DNA from: Bacillus siamensis KCTC 13613
GTDB taxonomy: Bacteria > Bacillota > Bacilli > Bacillales > Bacillaceae
Direction: 5' to 3'
Assembly (NCBI RefSeq): GCF_000262045.1
Contig: NZ_AJVF01000013.1
Location: forward strand, 1-64,000
Length of the DNA: 64,000 nucleotides
The position numbers and the translations under genes were made by a program. The number at the start of each line of letters is the position of its first letter. Within the stretch, counting starts at the first letter, position 1. Below, in pieces: positions 19,630-28,953 of this stretch. The notes under the pieces were generated by a model. That model made no database searches, had not been told where the DNA came from, and saw only the letters and a list, made by a program, of their open reading frames with translations.

Positions 19630-20400
19630 ATGGAGGAAGAAACATATTACAGCGTCAGAATGAGAGCTTCCCGAAATGCCTCTCATGAACAGGGCGGGAA
19701 ACACATTTCCGGCGGAGAACGGCTTATCACTTACAGCGGAATACAGGAAGCGGTGAATGGCTTATTACATAAAGGCTTCTCGCATTCAAGAGGGACACCT
19801 GATTTTATGCAGATCCAGCTTGAAAGTGTCAATGAACCGATCAAAACGATCCGCCCTTTGCCGATTACCGTACATCAAACAGATACGGCAGAGAAAGGAC
19901 AAGCAATCGCCCGGACGCTTTTGCAAAAAGCAGGAATTCCTCCGCGCATGATAGAGAAAGCCTATCAAAACATCGCGGAATATGCAGAAGCAAGAGGAGC
20001 GGTCCTGTTTGACATCCGGACAGGAAAACGCATTGACGGCAGAAGAGAAAGAGGTGTGCGGGTATCCCGAATGGATTGGCCGGCACACGATTTTCAAAAA
20101 TGGGCTTTAGATCACAACATGCCGGAAAATTCACGAATCAAAGAAGCACATGCCATCGCGGCAAAGGTTTGCGCGCATCCGGGAATCATAGCTGAAGTGT
20201 GCTGGTCAGATGACCCTGATTACATAACGGGCTACGTTGCCTCAAAAGAGCTGGGCTATCAGCGGATTACCAAGATGAAGAATGACGGCGATGAGAGCGG
20301 CTGCCGGATTTTCTTTACAGATGGAATCACAGATACAGAGAGCTGTATCCATTTTTTAGAGAAACAGCCTGTATTCATTCAGCGGGAGGGGAACATATGA
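19630..20400 (+). CDS. bioW: BioW, 6-carboxyhexanoate-CoA ligase (pimeloyl-CoA synthetase)
   Basis: This 256-residue protein catalyses ATP-dependent activation of pimelate to pimeloyl-CoA, the entry step of the Bacillus biotin pathway. It contains the family segments [11 protein letters not shown] at the N-terminus and [20 protein letters not shown] in the middle (about 131-150). The start chosen is ATG 19630, with AAGGAGG at 19615-19621; an ATG at 19585 in the same frame lies inside the BirA operator and is unlikely. It is first in the operon and overlaps bioA by four bases (ATGA). Regulation is by BirA. Confidence 0.93.
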   Translation: MEEETYYSVRMRASRNASHEQGGKHISGGERLITYSGIQEAVNGLLHKGFSHSRGTPDFMQIQLESVNEPIKTIRPLPITVHQTDTAEKGQAIARTLLQKAGIPPRMIEKAYQNIAEYAEARGAVLFDIRTGKRIDGRRERGVRVSRMDWPAHDFQKWALDHNMPENSRIKEAHAIAAKVCAHPGIIAEVCWSDDPDYITGYVASKELGYQRITKMKNDGDESGCRIFFTDGITDTESCIHFLEKQPVFIQREGNI

Positions 20401-21743
20401 AACAATCAATGATTGAAAAAAGCAAAAAGCATCTTTGGCTGCCTTTCACACAAATGAAAGATTACGATGAGGATCCGTTAATGATTGAAAGTGGAAACGG
20501 AATCATGCTGAAAGACACAAGCGGCAAAGAATACTATGACGGCTTTTCCTCAGTATGGCTCAATGTACACGGCCACCGCAAAAAAGAAATGGATGAGGCG
20601 ATTCAAAAACAGCTTAAAAAAATCGCTCATTCGACCTTGCTGGGCATGACGAATGTTCCCGCGACAGAACTTGCCGAGATGCTGACGGGCATTACACCTG
20701 AAAATCTGACACGTGTTTTTTACTCTGACAGCGGAGCGGAAGCAATGGAAATCGCTCTGAAAATGGCCTTTCAATACTGGAAAAACATAGGGAGGCCCAA
20801 AAAGCAGACATTCATTTCGATGCAGAACGGCTATCACGGCGATACGATCGGAGCGGTCAGCGTCGGTTCTATTGAACTCTTCCACCATGTATACGGCCCG
20901 CTGATGTTTGAAAGCTACAAAGCGCCGATTCCTTACGTATACAGATCTGAAAGCGGCGACCCCGTACAGTGCCGGGATGAATGTCTGAACGCGCTCGAAC
21001 AGCTGCTTGCAAAGCATCACGAAGAGATTGCCGCACTTACGATTGAATCGATGGTGCAAGGCGCATCCGGCATGATCGTCATGCCTGAAGGCTTTCTGGC
21101 AGGCGTACGAAAGCTGTGTACGGCATATGATGTCTTGATGATCGTTGACGAAGTGGCGACGGGGTTCGGCCGCACCGGAAAAATGTTTGCCTGTGAGCAT
21201 GAAAATGTCCAGCCGGACTTGATGGCCGCAGGGAAAGGAATTACGGGAGGCTATTTGCCGATCGCCGTGACGTTTGCCGCAGAAGCGATTTATGAAGCTT
21301 TTTATGATGACTATGAAAACATGAAAACATTTTTCCACGGCCACTCCTATACAGGAAATCAGCTGGGCTGTGCCGCGGCAATTGAAAATCTCCGTTTATT
21401 TGAATCAGAGCGCATCGTTGAACAAGTCGCCGAAAAATCAAAAACGGCAGCGATGCTTCTTCATGATCTGAAGCAGCTTCCCCATGTCGGCGATGTCCGC
21501 CAGCTCGGTTTCATGTGCGGCATAGAGCTCGTGCAGGATAAGGGGACAAAACAGCCTTATCCGCCTGAAAAGCGTGTTGGATATAAGGTGTCTTTGAAAA
21601 TGAGAGAGCTCGGTATGCTGACGAGGCCGCTCGGAGACGTAATCGCCTTTCTTCCGCCGCTCGCCAGCACGACTGATCAGTTAAAAGCCATGATCTCCAT
21701 TATGAAAGAAGCGATAGCCGAGGTGACCGGCCGTGGATTTTGA
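20397..21743 (+). CDS. bioA: BioA/BioK, DAPA aminotransferase
   Basis: This 448-residue class III PLP aminotransferase converts 8-amino-7-oxononanoate to 7,8-diaminononanoate. Features are the N-terminal [12 protein letters not shown], the [15 protein letters not shown] loop (about 144), [14 protein letters not shown] with the PLP-binding Asp (about 249) and the PLP lysine in [12 protein letters not shown] (K280). The B. subtilis homologue (also named BioK) uses lysine instead of S-adenosylmethionine as amino donor; whether this protein does cannot be told by eye. It overlaps bioW by 4 bases and bioF by 11. Confidence 0.93.
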   Translation: MKQSMIEKSKKHLWLPFTQMKDYDEDPLMIESGNGIMLKDTSGKEYYDGFSSVWLNVHGHRKKEMDEAIQKQLKKIAHSTLLGMTNVPATELAEMLTGITPENLTRVFYSDSGAEAMEIALKMAFQYWKNIGRPKKQTFISMQNGYHGDTIGAVSVGSIELFHHVYGPLMFESYKAPIPYVYRSESGDPVQCRDECLNALEQLLAKHHEEIAALTIESMVQGASGMIVMPEGFLAGVRKLCTAYDVLMIVDEVATGFGRTGKMFACEHENVQPDLMAAGKGITGGYLPIAVTFAAEAIYEAFYDDYENMKTFFHGHSYTGNQLGCAAAIENLRLFESERIVEQVAEKSKTAAMLLHDLKQLPHVGDVRQLGFMCGIELVQDKGTKQPYPPEKRVGYKVSLKMRELGMLTRPLGDVIAFLPPLASTTDQLKAMISIMKEAIAEVTGRGF

Positions 21744-22887
21744 CGGATGGCTCTTCGAAAGGCTCGATGCGGTGAAAAGAGACGGGCTGTATCGGACGCT
21801 GCGGAAACAGGAAACCGCTCTCAAAAACAAAGGGGAAAAGATCTGGGCATCCAATGACTATTTAGGCCTGTCTAAAGATGAGCGCCTGATCACAGCCGCG
21901 CAAACGGCGCTAAACTGCTTCGGAGCAGGAAGCAGCGGTTCCCGGTTAACGACAGGAAATACTTTTTGGCATGAAACACTTGAACAAACAATCGCAGATT
22001 TTAAACAGACGGAAGCTGCTTTATTGTTTTCCAGCGGTTACTTGGCGAATATAGGCGTGCTTGCTTCACTGCCGCAAAAAGGCGATGTCATTTTAAGCGA
22101 TCAATTGAACCATGCGAGCATTGTTGACGGCTGCCGTTTATCGAAAGCGGAAACCATCGTGTACCGCCATATTGATATGGCTGATCTTGAGGAAAAACTT
22201 GCCTCCGTCCAGTCCAGGAACCGCCGCTTTATCGTCACGGACGGTGTCTTCAGCATGGACGGCACCATTGCGCCTCTTGACCGCATAATGGCGCTTGCAA
22301 AGCAGTATCAGGCATTTGTGATAGCAGACGACGCGCATGCAACCGGAGTACTCGGGGAAAACGGCGGGGGAACCAGTGAATATTTTGGTGTTTGTCCTGA
22401 TGTTGTCATCGGCACGTTAAGTAAAGCGGTCGGAACGGAAGGAGGTTTTGCCGCAGGGTCAAACATTTTCATTGATTTTTTGCTGAATCATGCGCGGACG
22501 TTTATTTTTCAGACGGCCCTTCCGCCGGCAATTTGTGCGGCTGCCCATACGGCATTTGACATCATATCAGATATGTACGATACGCGCCGTGAACTGCTGT
22601 CGTCTGTCAAAACGATCAAAACCCGTCTGGCCGATATGGGTTTTACCGTAAGAGGCGGAGATACACCAATCATCGCCGTCATCATCGGTGATGCAAAAAC
22701 AGCGGTTTCAGTTGCTGCACTGCTGGAGAAAAAGGGAATCTGCGCCCCGGCCATCCGCCCGCCATCCGTTCCTGACGGTGAAAGCAGAATCAGGCTGACC
22801 GTCACGGCGGACCGCAGCTTACAGGACATAGATGGGCTTACAGAAGCATTTGATTCCATTAGAAAAGAGCTGAATATAAACAAATGA
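21733..22887 (+). CDS. bioF: BioF, 8-amino-7-oxononanoate synthase (GTG start)
   Basis: This 384-residue alpha-oxoamine synthase condenses pimeloyl-CoA with alanine. PLP and substrate motifs are SNDYLGLS (about 39), [16 protein letters not shown] (about 73), [15 protein letters not shown] (about 199) and the PLP lysine in [13 protein letters not shown] (K231). The start is GTG at 21733 inside the end of bioA, with GAGGTG just upstream; this gives the N-terminus expected for the family. The overlap with bioA and the four-base overlap with bioD indicate tight translational coupling. Confidence 0.94.
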   Translation: MDFDGWLFERLDAVKRDGLYRTLRKQETALKNKGEKIWASNDYLGLSKDERLITAAQTALNCFGAGSSGSRLTTGNTFWHETLEQTIADFKQTEAALLFSSGYLANIGVLASLPQKGDVILSDQLNHASIVDGCRLSKAETIVYRHIDMADLEEKLASVQSRNRRFIVTDGVFSMDGTIAPLDRIMALAKQYQAFVIADDAHATGVLGENGGGTSEYFGVCPDVVIGTLSKAVGTEGGFAAGSNIFIDFLLNHARTFIFQTALPPAICAAAHTAFDIISDMYDTRRELLSSVKTIKTRLADMGFTVRGGDTPIIAVIIGDAKTAVSVAALLEKKGICAPAIRPPSVPDGESRIRLTVTADRSLQDIDGLTEAFDSIRKELNINK

Positions 22888-23585
22888 GAAGTTTTTTTGT
22901 CACAGGAACAGATACGGGCGTCGGAAAAACTATCGTCTCTTGCGGACTAGCCGCGGCATTCAGGCAGAAACGTGCGGATGTCGGAGTGTTTAAGCCGTTT
23001 TTAAGCGGGGTGCCGCGGACTCATCCGGAAAGTGACACCTCGATGTTGAAAGACATGTCACAAACCGCACTGTCTCATGAAGAGATTACGCCATTTGAAT
23101 GGAAAGAGCCGCTTGCACCGTACACGGCCGCCATGCTTGAAGGAAAATCCGTGAGCATGGAAGAGGTCACGGCCCACTGGAGAAAGATCAAAAATCGTCA
23201 TGAGTGTTTCATCGTCGAAGGGGCAGGCGGCATTTCCGTCCCGCTTGGTGAAAATTATTTAGTCAGTCATCTGATAAAAGCCTTGGAACTGCCGGCAGTG
23301 ATTGTGGCCAGGCCTGATCTCGGAACCATCAACCACACGTATTTAACCGTTGAATATGCGAAAAACATGGGGATAGAGGTTCTCGGTATTATTATCAACG
23401 GCGTAAAGAGCCGGCCGGGGCTGGACGAAAAGACAAACCCGAGCATGATTGAAACATTATGCAAAGTTCCGATTTTGGGAATCACACCAAAGCTGGATCT
23501 CGTTTCAGCAGAAAACATTCAACACATGATTGAGAAACATATAGATGTTTCCTCTTTCATGAATCTGACACAAATGGGGAGATAA
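22884..23585 (+). CDS. bioD: BioD, dethiobiotin synthetase
   Basis: This 233-residue ATP-dependent ligase closes the ureido ring of dethiobiotin from diaminononanoate and CO2. The P-loop GTDTGVGKT (residues 8-16) is diagnostic, and VEGAGGISVPLGE (about 112) is the second conserved loop. The gene starts in the bioF stop (ATGA) and ends two bases before the bioB start. The length is normal. It is part of the BirA-controlled bioWAFDBI operon. Confidence 0.94.
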   Translation: MRSFFVTGTDTGVGKTIVSCGLAAAFRQKRADVGVFKPFLSGVPRTHPESDTSMLKDMSQTALSHEEITPFEWKEPLAPYTAAMLEGKSVSMEEVTAHWRKIKNRHECFIVEGAGGISVPLGENYLVSHLIKALELPAVIVARPDLGTINHTYLTVEYAKNMGIEVLGIIINGVKSRPGLDEKTNPSMIETLCKVPILGITPKLDLVSAENIQHMIEKHIDVSSFMNLTQMGR

Positions 23586-23587
23586 AC

Positions 23588-24607
23588 ATGAATCAATGGA
23601 TGGATCTTGCAGAGAGAGTGCTGGACGGGGCGGAAGTAACGAACCAGGAAGCGCTGGCCATTTTAAATTGTCCTGATGAGGATCTTTTATTGCTGATGCA
23701 TGCCGCTTTTCATATCAGAAAACGATTTTACGGAAAAAAGGTAAAGCTGAATATGATTATGAATGCAAAGTCAGGCCTGTGTCCCGAAAATTGCGGGTAC
23801 TGTTCACAATCTGCAATATCAAAAGCGCCGATTGAGTCTTATCGGATGGTGGATAAGCATATATTGCTTAAAGGGGCAAAACGCGCCCATGACCTGAATA
23901 TAGGAACATACTGCATCGTCGCCAGCGGCCGGGGACCGTCAAACAGAGAAGTAGACCAAGTGGTTGATGCTGTCAAAGAAATAAAAGAAACGTACGGTTT
24001 AAAAATCTGCGCATGCCTCGGTCTGTTGAAGCCGGAACAGGCGGAGCGGCTGAAACAGGCAGGAGTCGACCGCTACAATCATAACATCAATACGTCACAA
24101 AGAAATCACGCAAACATTACGACCTCACACACGTATGACGACAGGGTCAATACGGTACAAATGGCGAAACAATCAGGGATGTCACCTTGTTCGGGTGTCA
24201 TCGTCGGCATGAAAGAGACGAAACAGGACGTCATTGATATGGCGAACAGCTTGAAAGCGCTTGACGCCGACAGCATCCCGGTTAATTTTCTGCATGCGAT
24301 TGACGGAACTCCGTTAGAAGGGGTAAGCGAATTAAACCCGGTATATTGCCTGAAAGTGCTCGCTTTGTTCCGTTTTATCAATCCTGCAAAAGAAATCCGT
24401 ATCTCAGGAGGCCGGGAAGTCAATCTTCGTTCACTGCAGCCGCTCGGTTTGTATGCAGCAAATTCCATATTCGTCGGCGATTACTTAACAACCTCAGGCC
24501 AGCACGAAACAGAGGATCATAAAATGCTCCATGATCTAGGTTTTGAAGTTGAATCCGTCGAAGAAATGAAAGCCGGCTTACAATCCGCCTGCAAAACGGA
24601 GGTATAA
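23588..24607 (+). CDS. bioB: BioB, biotin synthase
   Basis: This 339-residue radical SAM enzyme inserts sulfur into dethiobiotin. The 4Fe-4S cluster motif CPENCGYC gives C65, C69 and C72. Further conserved segments are YNHNINTS (about 158) and ISGGREVNLRSLQPLGLYAANS (about 271 onward). GGGGAG lies upstream of the ATG and overlaps the bioD end. It is fifth in the operon, one base before bioI. Confidence 0.95.
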   Translation: MNQWMDLAERVLDGAEVTNQEALAILNCPDEDLLLLMHAAFHIRKRFYGKKVKLNMIMNAKSGLCPENCGYCSQSAISKAPIESYRMVDKHILLKGAKRAHDLNIGTYCIVASGRGPSNREVDQVVDAVKEIKETYGLKICACLGLLKPEQAERLKQAGVDRYNHNINTSQRNHANITTSHTYDDRVNTVQMAKQSGMSPCSGVIVGMKETKQDVIDMANSLKALDADSIPVNFLHAIDGTPLEGVSELNPVYCLKVLALFRFINPAKEIRISGGREVNLRSLQPLGLYAANSIFVGDYLTTSGQHETEDHKMLHDLGFEVESVEEMKAGLQSACKTEV

Positions 24608-24608
24608 G

Positions 24609-25805
24609 ATGACAGCGGGCGTATCAATTTCACATCCGTCCCTTCAGGCGGAATCAGATTTTTGGAATGACCCTTACCCGTTTTATGACAACCTGCGGGC
24701 CATTGATCCTGTTTATAAAGGAACTGTATTAAAATATCCGGGCTGGTATGTCACCGGGTATAAAGAGGCGGTAGCGATTCTGAAAGACACCCGGTTTAAA
24801 AACCGAGTTCCTCTTCCGGAAACATCAACGAAATATCAAAATCTATCGCATATCCAGCACGATATGCTGTTATTTAAAAATCAATCAGACCATAAGCGGA
24901 TGCGGATGGTTATAGGGAAAGAATTCACCGCAAAGACGGCGGAATCACTCCGCCCCTGTATAAAAGAAACGGCTCATGACTTATTGGATCAAGTCCAAAA
25001 CAAAAAAACCGCAGACCTTGTTTCAGAGTTTGCCTTTCCATTGGCAAGCCTCATCATTGCGAAGATACTCGGAGTGCCGAAAGAGGAGAGATATCAATTC
25101 AGACAATGGACGGCAGACGTCATTCAGGCCATTGATTTTACCCGGTCAAGAAAGACATTAGTCAGAGCAAGCGGCACCGCAGGCAGGATGACGTCATATT
25201 TCAGAGATTTGATTCACAAGCGGAAAATCCAGCCTCAGAAAGACTTGATCAGCAGGTTTATTATGGAAGAACAGCTATCCAAAGAGGAAGTACTCGCGAC
25301 ATGTGTATTACTTATCATAGCCGGACACGAGACGACGGTAAACCTCATAAGCAACGGTGTGTATACTTTATTGAAACACCCTGAACAGCTTAGCGCACTG
25401 AGAGAAAACCCCTCGCTTATTGAAACTGCAGTCGAGGAATGTTTGCGTTATGACAGCCCTACGCAGCTGACAGCCCGCACCGCTTCAGAAGACTGCAAAA
25501 TAAATGGAAAGATCATAAAAAAAGGAGAACAGGTATATATCCTATTAGGCGCAGCCAATCGCGATCCAAGCATATTCGATCAGCCTCACAAAATGGACAT
25601 TGAAAGAAAACCGAATCCGCATCTTGCATTCGGAAAGAACGCCCATTTTTGCGTAGGTTCACGATTAGCGCGCATTGAAGCACAAATAGCCATTCTCGCG
25701 CTGTTAGAGCGGATGCCTAAGCTTCGGCTGGCCGCACCCGGGCTTGAATACCGCAAGCTCATTGGTTTTAGGTCACTCACAGAGCTTCCGGTTGTCGTCG
25801 GCTGA
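24609..25805 (+). CDS. bioI: BioI, cytochrome P450 (CYP107H family) for pimelate formation
   Basis: This 398-residue P450 in B. subtilis cleaves fatty acyl chains bound to acyl carrier protein to make pimeloyl units for biotin. The I-helix AGHETT (about 239), the ExxR motif in EECLRY (about 276) and the haem loop with Cys348 are present. The haem loop reads FGKNAHFCVG, which differs from the usual FGxGxHxCxG: Asn344 replaces the conserved Gly. Whether this is typical of the species or alters the enzyme is unknown. It is the last gene of the operon; ytbQ, which follows in B. subtilis 168, is absent. Confidence 0.9.
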   Translation: MTAGVSISHPSLQAESDFWNDPYPFYDNLRAIDPVYKGTVLKYPGWYVTGYKEAVAILKDTRFKNRVPLPETSTKYQNLSHIQHDMLLFKNQSDHKRMRMVIGKEFTAKTAESLRPCIKETAHDLLDQVQNKKTADLVSEFAFPLASLIIAKILGVPKEERYQFRQWTADVIQAIDFTRSRKTLVRASGTAGRMTSYFRDLIHKRKIQPQKDLISRFIMEEQLSKEEVLATCVLLIIAGHETTVNLISNGVYTLLKHPEQLSALRENPSLIETAVEECLRYDSPTQLTARTASEDCKINGKIIKKGEQVYILLGAANRDPSIFDQPHKMDIERKPNPHLAFGKNAHFCVGSRLARIEAQIAILALLERMPKLRLAAPGLEYRKLIGFRSLTELPVVVG

Positions 25806-25812
25806 ATGACCA

Positions 25813-25847
25813 TGCAGGAGGGCGGGATTTGACCGGTTCCTCCTGCA
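25813..25847 (+). terminator. Hairpin after bioI, possible weak terminator
   Basis: TGCAGGAGG and CCTCCTGCA form a perfect nine-base stem around a 17-base loop, 8 bases after the bioI stop. There is no T tract behind it, so it may be a 3' end stabiliser or a weak terminator. Confidence 0.5.
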
Positions 25848-25962
25848 GGAAATAAATGAAAGAAAAAAGAATACATATTTATAAAGCAAAAATCCTCTCT
25901 CTCATATCCAAAAAAACTCATCGCTCAGCCATTCAATATAACGGAACAAGGGCTTCCTTTTC

Positions 25963-25997
25963 TTTCCGCCAAAATGGAAACTTCCGTTTATACGGAA
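25963..25997 (+). promoter_or_regulatory. Paired palindromes, possible enhancer-protein sites for a sigma-54 promoter
   Basis: Two adjacent inverted repeats are present: TTTCC, 8 bases, GGAAA at 25963-25980, and TTCCGT, TTAT, ACGGAA at 25982-25997. A half site ACGGAA also occurs at 25941-25946. They lie just upstream of the sigma-54-like promoter. Which activator would bind is unknown; no such regulator gene is in the window. Confidence 0.45.
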
Positions 25998-26016
25998 AAC
26001 GAAGCATGATGTAAGC

Positions 26017-26034
26017 TTGGCATGGTTGTTGCAT
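26017..26034 (+). promoter_or_regulatory. Sigma-54 (SigL) -24/-12 promoter of the ketone-body operon
   Basis: TTGGCATGGTTGTTGCAT matches TTGGCAC-N5-TTGCW with GG at 26019-26020 and GC at 26031-26032, the exact 12-base offset that sigma-54 needs. No sigma-A promoter was seen nearby. Confidence 0.75.
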
Positions 26035-26054
26035 TTTCTTCCTTCGAATCAACT

Positions 26055-26068
26055 TGTAAGCGTTTGCT
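26055..26068 (+). promoter_or_regulatory. cre (CcpA) site downstream of the sigma-54 promoter
   Basis: TGTAAGCGTTTGCT fits the cre consensus TGWAANCGNTNNCA except the last base. It starts about 23 bases after the -12 GC, so CcpA would block initiation or early elongation when sugar is present. Confidence 0.65.
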
Positions 26069-26095
26069 ATCATGAAGCAGAAAAGAGGGGGATTT

Positions 26096-27541
26096 GTGGA
26101 CATTGTCATTATTTTATTGGCATTATGTTTGCTGATGTTTGCGGCTTACCGAGGTTTTTCAGTCATTTTATTTGCCCCGATTTGCGCGCTGTTTGCTGTG
26201 CTTCTGACAGATCCGAGCTTCGTGCTTCCTTTCTTCTCGAATATATTTATGGAGAAGATGGCTGGCTTTATTAAGCTGTATTTTCCCGTATTTCTTTTGG
26301 GGGCTGTTTTTGGCAAGGTTGTTGAAATATCCGGGCTCGCCGAGTCGATCGCAAAAACAATCGTCAGGCTTGTGGGAGCAAAAAGAGCCATTCTCGCCAT
26401 CGTCTTAATGGGTGCGATTTTAACGTACAGCGGCGTCAGTCTCTTCGTAGCGGTGTTTGCCGTCTATCCGTTTGCTAAAAACCTATTTATGAAAACTGAT
26501 ATTCCCAAACGTCTGATACCCGGAACGATTGCATTGGGCGCTTTTACATTTACAATGGATGCGCTTCCCGGCACACCGCAAATTCAAAATGTCATTCCGA
26601 CAGCATTTTTTAAAACAAACATTTATGCCGCTCCCTGGCTCGGACTGATTGGTGCAGCGTTTGTGCTTACGGCCGGGATGTTTTATTTAGAATTCCGGCG
26701 CAAGAAAGCGGCCGATGCAGGAGAAGGCTATGCTGGGTTTCCATCTGAAGTTTCCGCTGCAAAGGAATCCTCAGGTCTGGCTTATGAAAAAAACACGCCT
26801 GATTTACCGCAGGAGGCAGAACCCAGTACCGCGCGGCAAGTGCTCGCCTTTATTCCGCTTATCCTTGTCGGGGTATTGAACAAATGCTTCACGATATGGC
26901 TCCCGCATTGGTATCCCGACGGATTTGATTTTGCGCCGCTCGGCTTGGAAGCGTTCGGAAAGATTGATCTTTCCTCCGTCACTGCGATCTGGTCAGTAGA
27001 GCTCGCACTGTTCATCGGTATCGTGACAACGATTTTGTTCGATTGGAAAAAAGTGCTCTTCAATTTGAAGGAAGGACTGAATGAGGGCATCGGGGGCGCC
27101 TTGCTGGCATCAATGAATACAGGAGCCGAATACGGATTTGGCGGCATCATTGCAGCACTTCCCGGCTTCAAAGCAGTCAGCAGCGGCATATCGCAGACGT
27201 TTACTGATCCGCTTGTCAACGGAGCTGTGACGACCACTGCGCTTGCCGGGATTACAGGGTCGGCCTCAGGAGGAATGGGCATCGCTTTAAGTACGATGTC
27301 CGCAGCGTATACAGAAGCAATCCATACATTTCACATCCCGCCGGAAGTCATGCACCGGGTGATCTCGATGGCCTCCGGCGGGATGGACACTCTTCCGCAT
27401 AATGGCGCCGTCATTACGCTGCTCGCGGTCACAGGGTTGACTCACCGCCAATCCTACAGAGATATCTTTGCCATTACCGTCATTAAAACAGCCGCTGTGT
27501 TTGTCATCATCGGTATTTACAGTCTGACGGGCCTTGTGTAG
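26096..27541 (+). CDS. yxjC: YxjC-like GntP-family permease (GTG start)
   Basis: This 481-residue integral membrane transporter has about 12 hydrophobic segments and belongs to the GntP/gluconate permease group. Conserved stretches are YRGFSVILFAPICAL at the N-terminus, FTMDALPGTPQIQNVIPT (about 159) and ASGGMDTLPHNGAVITLL (about 424). As the first gene before scoA, scoB and a hydroxybutyrate dehydrogenase, it probably imports 3-hydroxybutyrate or acetoacetate (inference). The start chosen is GTG 26096 with AAGAGGGGGA in front; an ATG at 26072 in the same frame has no ribosome site and would add 8 polar residues. Transcription probably comes from the sigma-54 promoter at 26017. Confidence 0.88.
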   Translation: MDIVIILLALCLLMFAAYRGFSVILFAPICALFAVLLTDPSFVLPFFSNIFMEKMAGFIKLYFPVFLLGAVFGKVVEISGLAESIAKTIVRLVGAKRAILAIVLMGAILTYSGVSLFVAVFAVYPFAKNLFMKTDIPKRLIPGTIALGAFTFTMDALPGTPQIQNVIPTAFFKTNIYAAPWLGLIGAAFVLTAGMFYLEFRRKKAADAGEGYAGFPSEVSAAKESSGLAYEKNTPDLPQEAEPSTARQVLAFIPLILVGVLNKCFTIWLPHWYPDGFDFAPLGLEAFGKIDLSSVTAIWSVELALFIGIVTTILFDWKKVLFNLKEGLNEGIGGALLASMNTGAEYGFGGIIAALPGFKAVSSGISQTFTDPLVNGAVTTTALAGITGSASGGMGIALSTMSAAYTEAIHTFHIPPEVMHRVISMASGGMDTLPHNGAVITLLAVTGLTHRQSYRDIFAITVIKTAAVFVIIGIYSLTGLV

Positions 27542-27565
27542 CCAAAACAGAAAGGGGAAGCGAAT

Positions 27566-28267
27566 ATGGGAAAAGGGAAAATCATGGATTCGTTTAAAGA
27601 AGCTGCTGAACTGATCAAAGACGGAGACACCCTCATCGCAGGAGGATTCGGCCTGTGCGGCATTCCAGAACAATTAATTCTCGCGATCAGGGACAGCGGC
27701 GTGAAAAACCTGACCGTTGTCAGTAATAACTGCGGTGTTGATGACTGGGGATTGGGCCTCTTGCTTGCAAATCGGCAGATCAAAAAAATGGTCGCATCCT
27801 ATGTGGGAGAAAACAAAACATTTGAACGGCAGTTTTTAAGCGGGGAGCTGGAAGTCGAATTGGTTCCCCAAGGAACGCTCGCAGAACGAATTCGCGCGGG
27901 AGGGGCGGGCATCCCGGGTTTTTATACATCTGCGGGCGTCGGAACATCAGTAGCCGAAGGAAAAGAACAGAAGACATTTGAAGGACGCACCTATCTTCTG
28001 GAGAAAGGGATTACAGGGAACGCCGCCATCGTAAAGGCCTGGAAAGCTGATCCTCTGGGCAACCTGGTTTTCAGAAAGACGGCGAGAAACTTCAATCCGC
28101 TCGCTGCCATGGCAGGCAAAGTGACGATTGCAGAGGCTGAAGAAATCGTCGATATCGGTGAGCTTGATCCGGATCACATTCATACACCGGGTATCTTTGT
28201 TCAGCATGTGCTCAAAAGCACAACACAAGAAAAACGGATCGAACGCCGCACCGTCCGGGAAGCATGA
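27566..28267 (+). CDS. scoA: ScoA, succinyl-CoA:3-ketoacid CoA-transferase subunit A
   Basis: This 233-residue CoA-transferase alpha subunit contains the family glycine-rich segment [13 protein letters not shown] (about 28) and the [12 protein letters not shown] loop (about 52). With ScoB it moves CoA from succinyl-CoA to acetoacetate, allowing acetoacetate to be used as carbon source. The ATG has AAAGGGGAAG upstream. It overlaps scoB's possible upstream start by four bases. It lies in an operon with a permease and a 3-hydroxybutyrate dehydrogenase. In B. subtilis 168 the same genes are in a different chromosomal region. Confidence 0.93.
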   Translation: MGKGKIMDSFKEAAELIKDGDTLIAGGFGLCGIPEQLILAIRDSGVKNLTVVSNNCGVDDWGLGLLLANRQIKKMVASYVGENKTFERQFLSGELEVELVPQGTLAERIRAGGAGIPGFYTSAGVGTSVAEGKEQKTFEGRTYLLEKGITGNAAIVKAWKADPLGNLVFRKTARNFNPLAAMAGKVTIAEAEEIVDIGELDPDHIHTPGIFVQHVLKSTTQEKRIERRTVREA

Positions 28268-28284
28268 AGAAGGGAGCTGATCTC

Positions 28285-28941
28285 ATGAAAGATGGCAGAA
28301 AACGAATGATCGCACGGGCAGTAAAGGAAATTAAAGACGGAATGAATGTGAATTTAGGGATAGGCATGCCGACGCTTGTCGCCAATGAAATCCCGGATCA
28401 TTACAATGTGATGCTTCAGTCGGAAAACGGCTTGCTCGGAATCGGCCCTTATCCCCTTGCCGGAACGGAGGACCCAGATCTTATTAACGCCGGGAAAGAA
28501 ACCATTACCGAAGTCAAAGGAGCCTCGTATTTTGACAGTGCCGAATCGTTTGCTATGATTCGCGGGGGGCACATTGATGTCGCCATCCTCGGCGGCATGG
28601 AAGTGTCCGAACGGGGAGATTTGGCGAACTGGATGATCCCCGGAAAAATGATTAAAGGAATGGGCGGCGCCATGGACTTGGTTCACGGAGCAAAACGGAT
28701 CGTTGTCATCATGGAGCATGTGAATAAATATGGAGAGTCCAAAGTGAAATCGGAATGTACGCTGCCTTTAACCGGCAGGCAGGTCGTCGATCGGCTGATC
28801 ACAGATTTGGCGGTATTCGATTTCCGCCAAGGCCGTATGACGCTGACCGAATTGCAGGAAGGCGCGGCATTAGAGGAAGTCCTCGAGAAAACCGAAGGCC
28901 GGTTCACTGTCAGTGAAGCATTAACGTCCCGGCGGAAATAA
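28285..28941 (+). CDS. scoB: ScoB, succinyl-CoA:3-ketoacid CoA-transferase subunit B
   Basis: This 218-residue beta subunit carries the catalytic glutamate in the SENG motif of LQSENGLLGIGP (E47), which forms the CoA thioester intermediate. GIGMPTLVANEIPDHYNVML is typical of the family. The start chosen is ATG 28285 with AAGGGAG in front. An in-frame ATG at 28264 overlaps the scoA stop (ATGA) and would add seven residues; it may also be used. Partners are ScoA and, by context, acetoacetate from YngG or from the dehydrogenase encoded next. Confidence 0.92.
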   Translation: MKDGRKRMIARAVKEIKDGMNVNLGIGMPTLVANEIPDHYNVMLQSENGLLGIGPYPLAGTEDPDLINAGKETITEVKGASYFDSAESFAMIRGGHIDVAILGGMEVSERGDLANWMIPGKMIKGMGGAMDLVHGAKRIVVIMEHVNKYGESKVKSECTLPLTGRQVVDRLITDLAVFDFRQGRMTLTELQEGAALEEVLEKTEGRFTVSEALTSRRK

Positions 28942-28953
28942 GGAGGTATCATC

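Noticed and set aside
20550-21344. 264-residue open frame on the minus strand over bioA
   Set aside because: It is fully antisense to the well-supported bioA and has low-complexity composition typical of a shadow frame.
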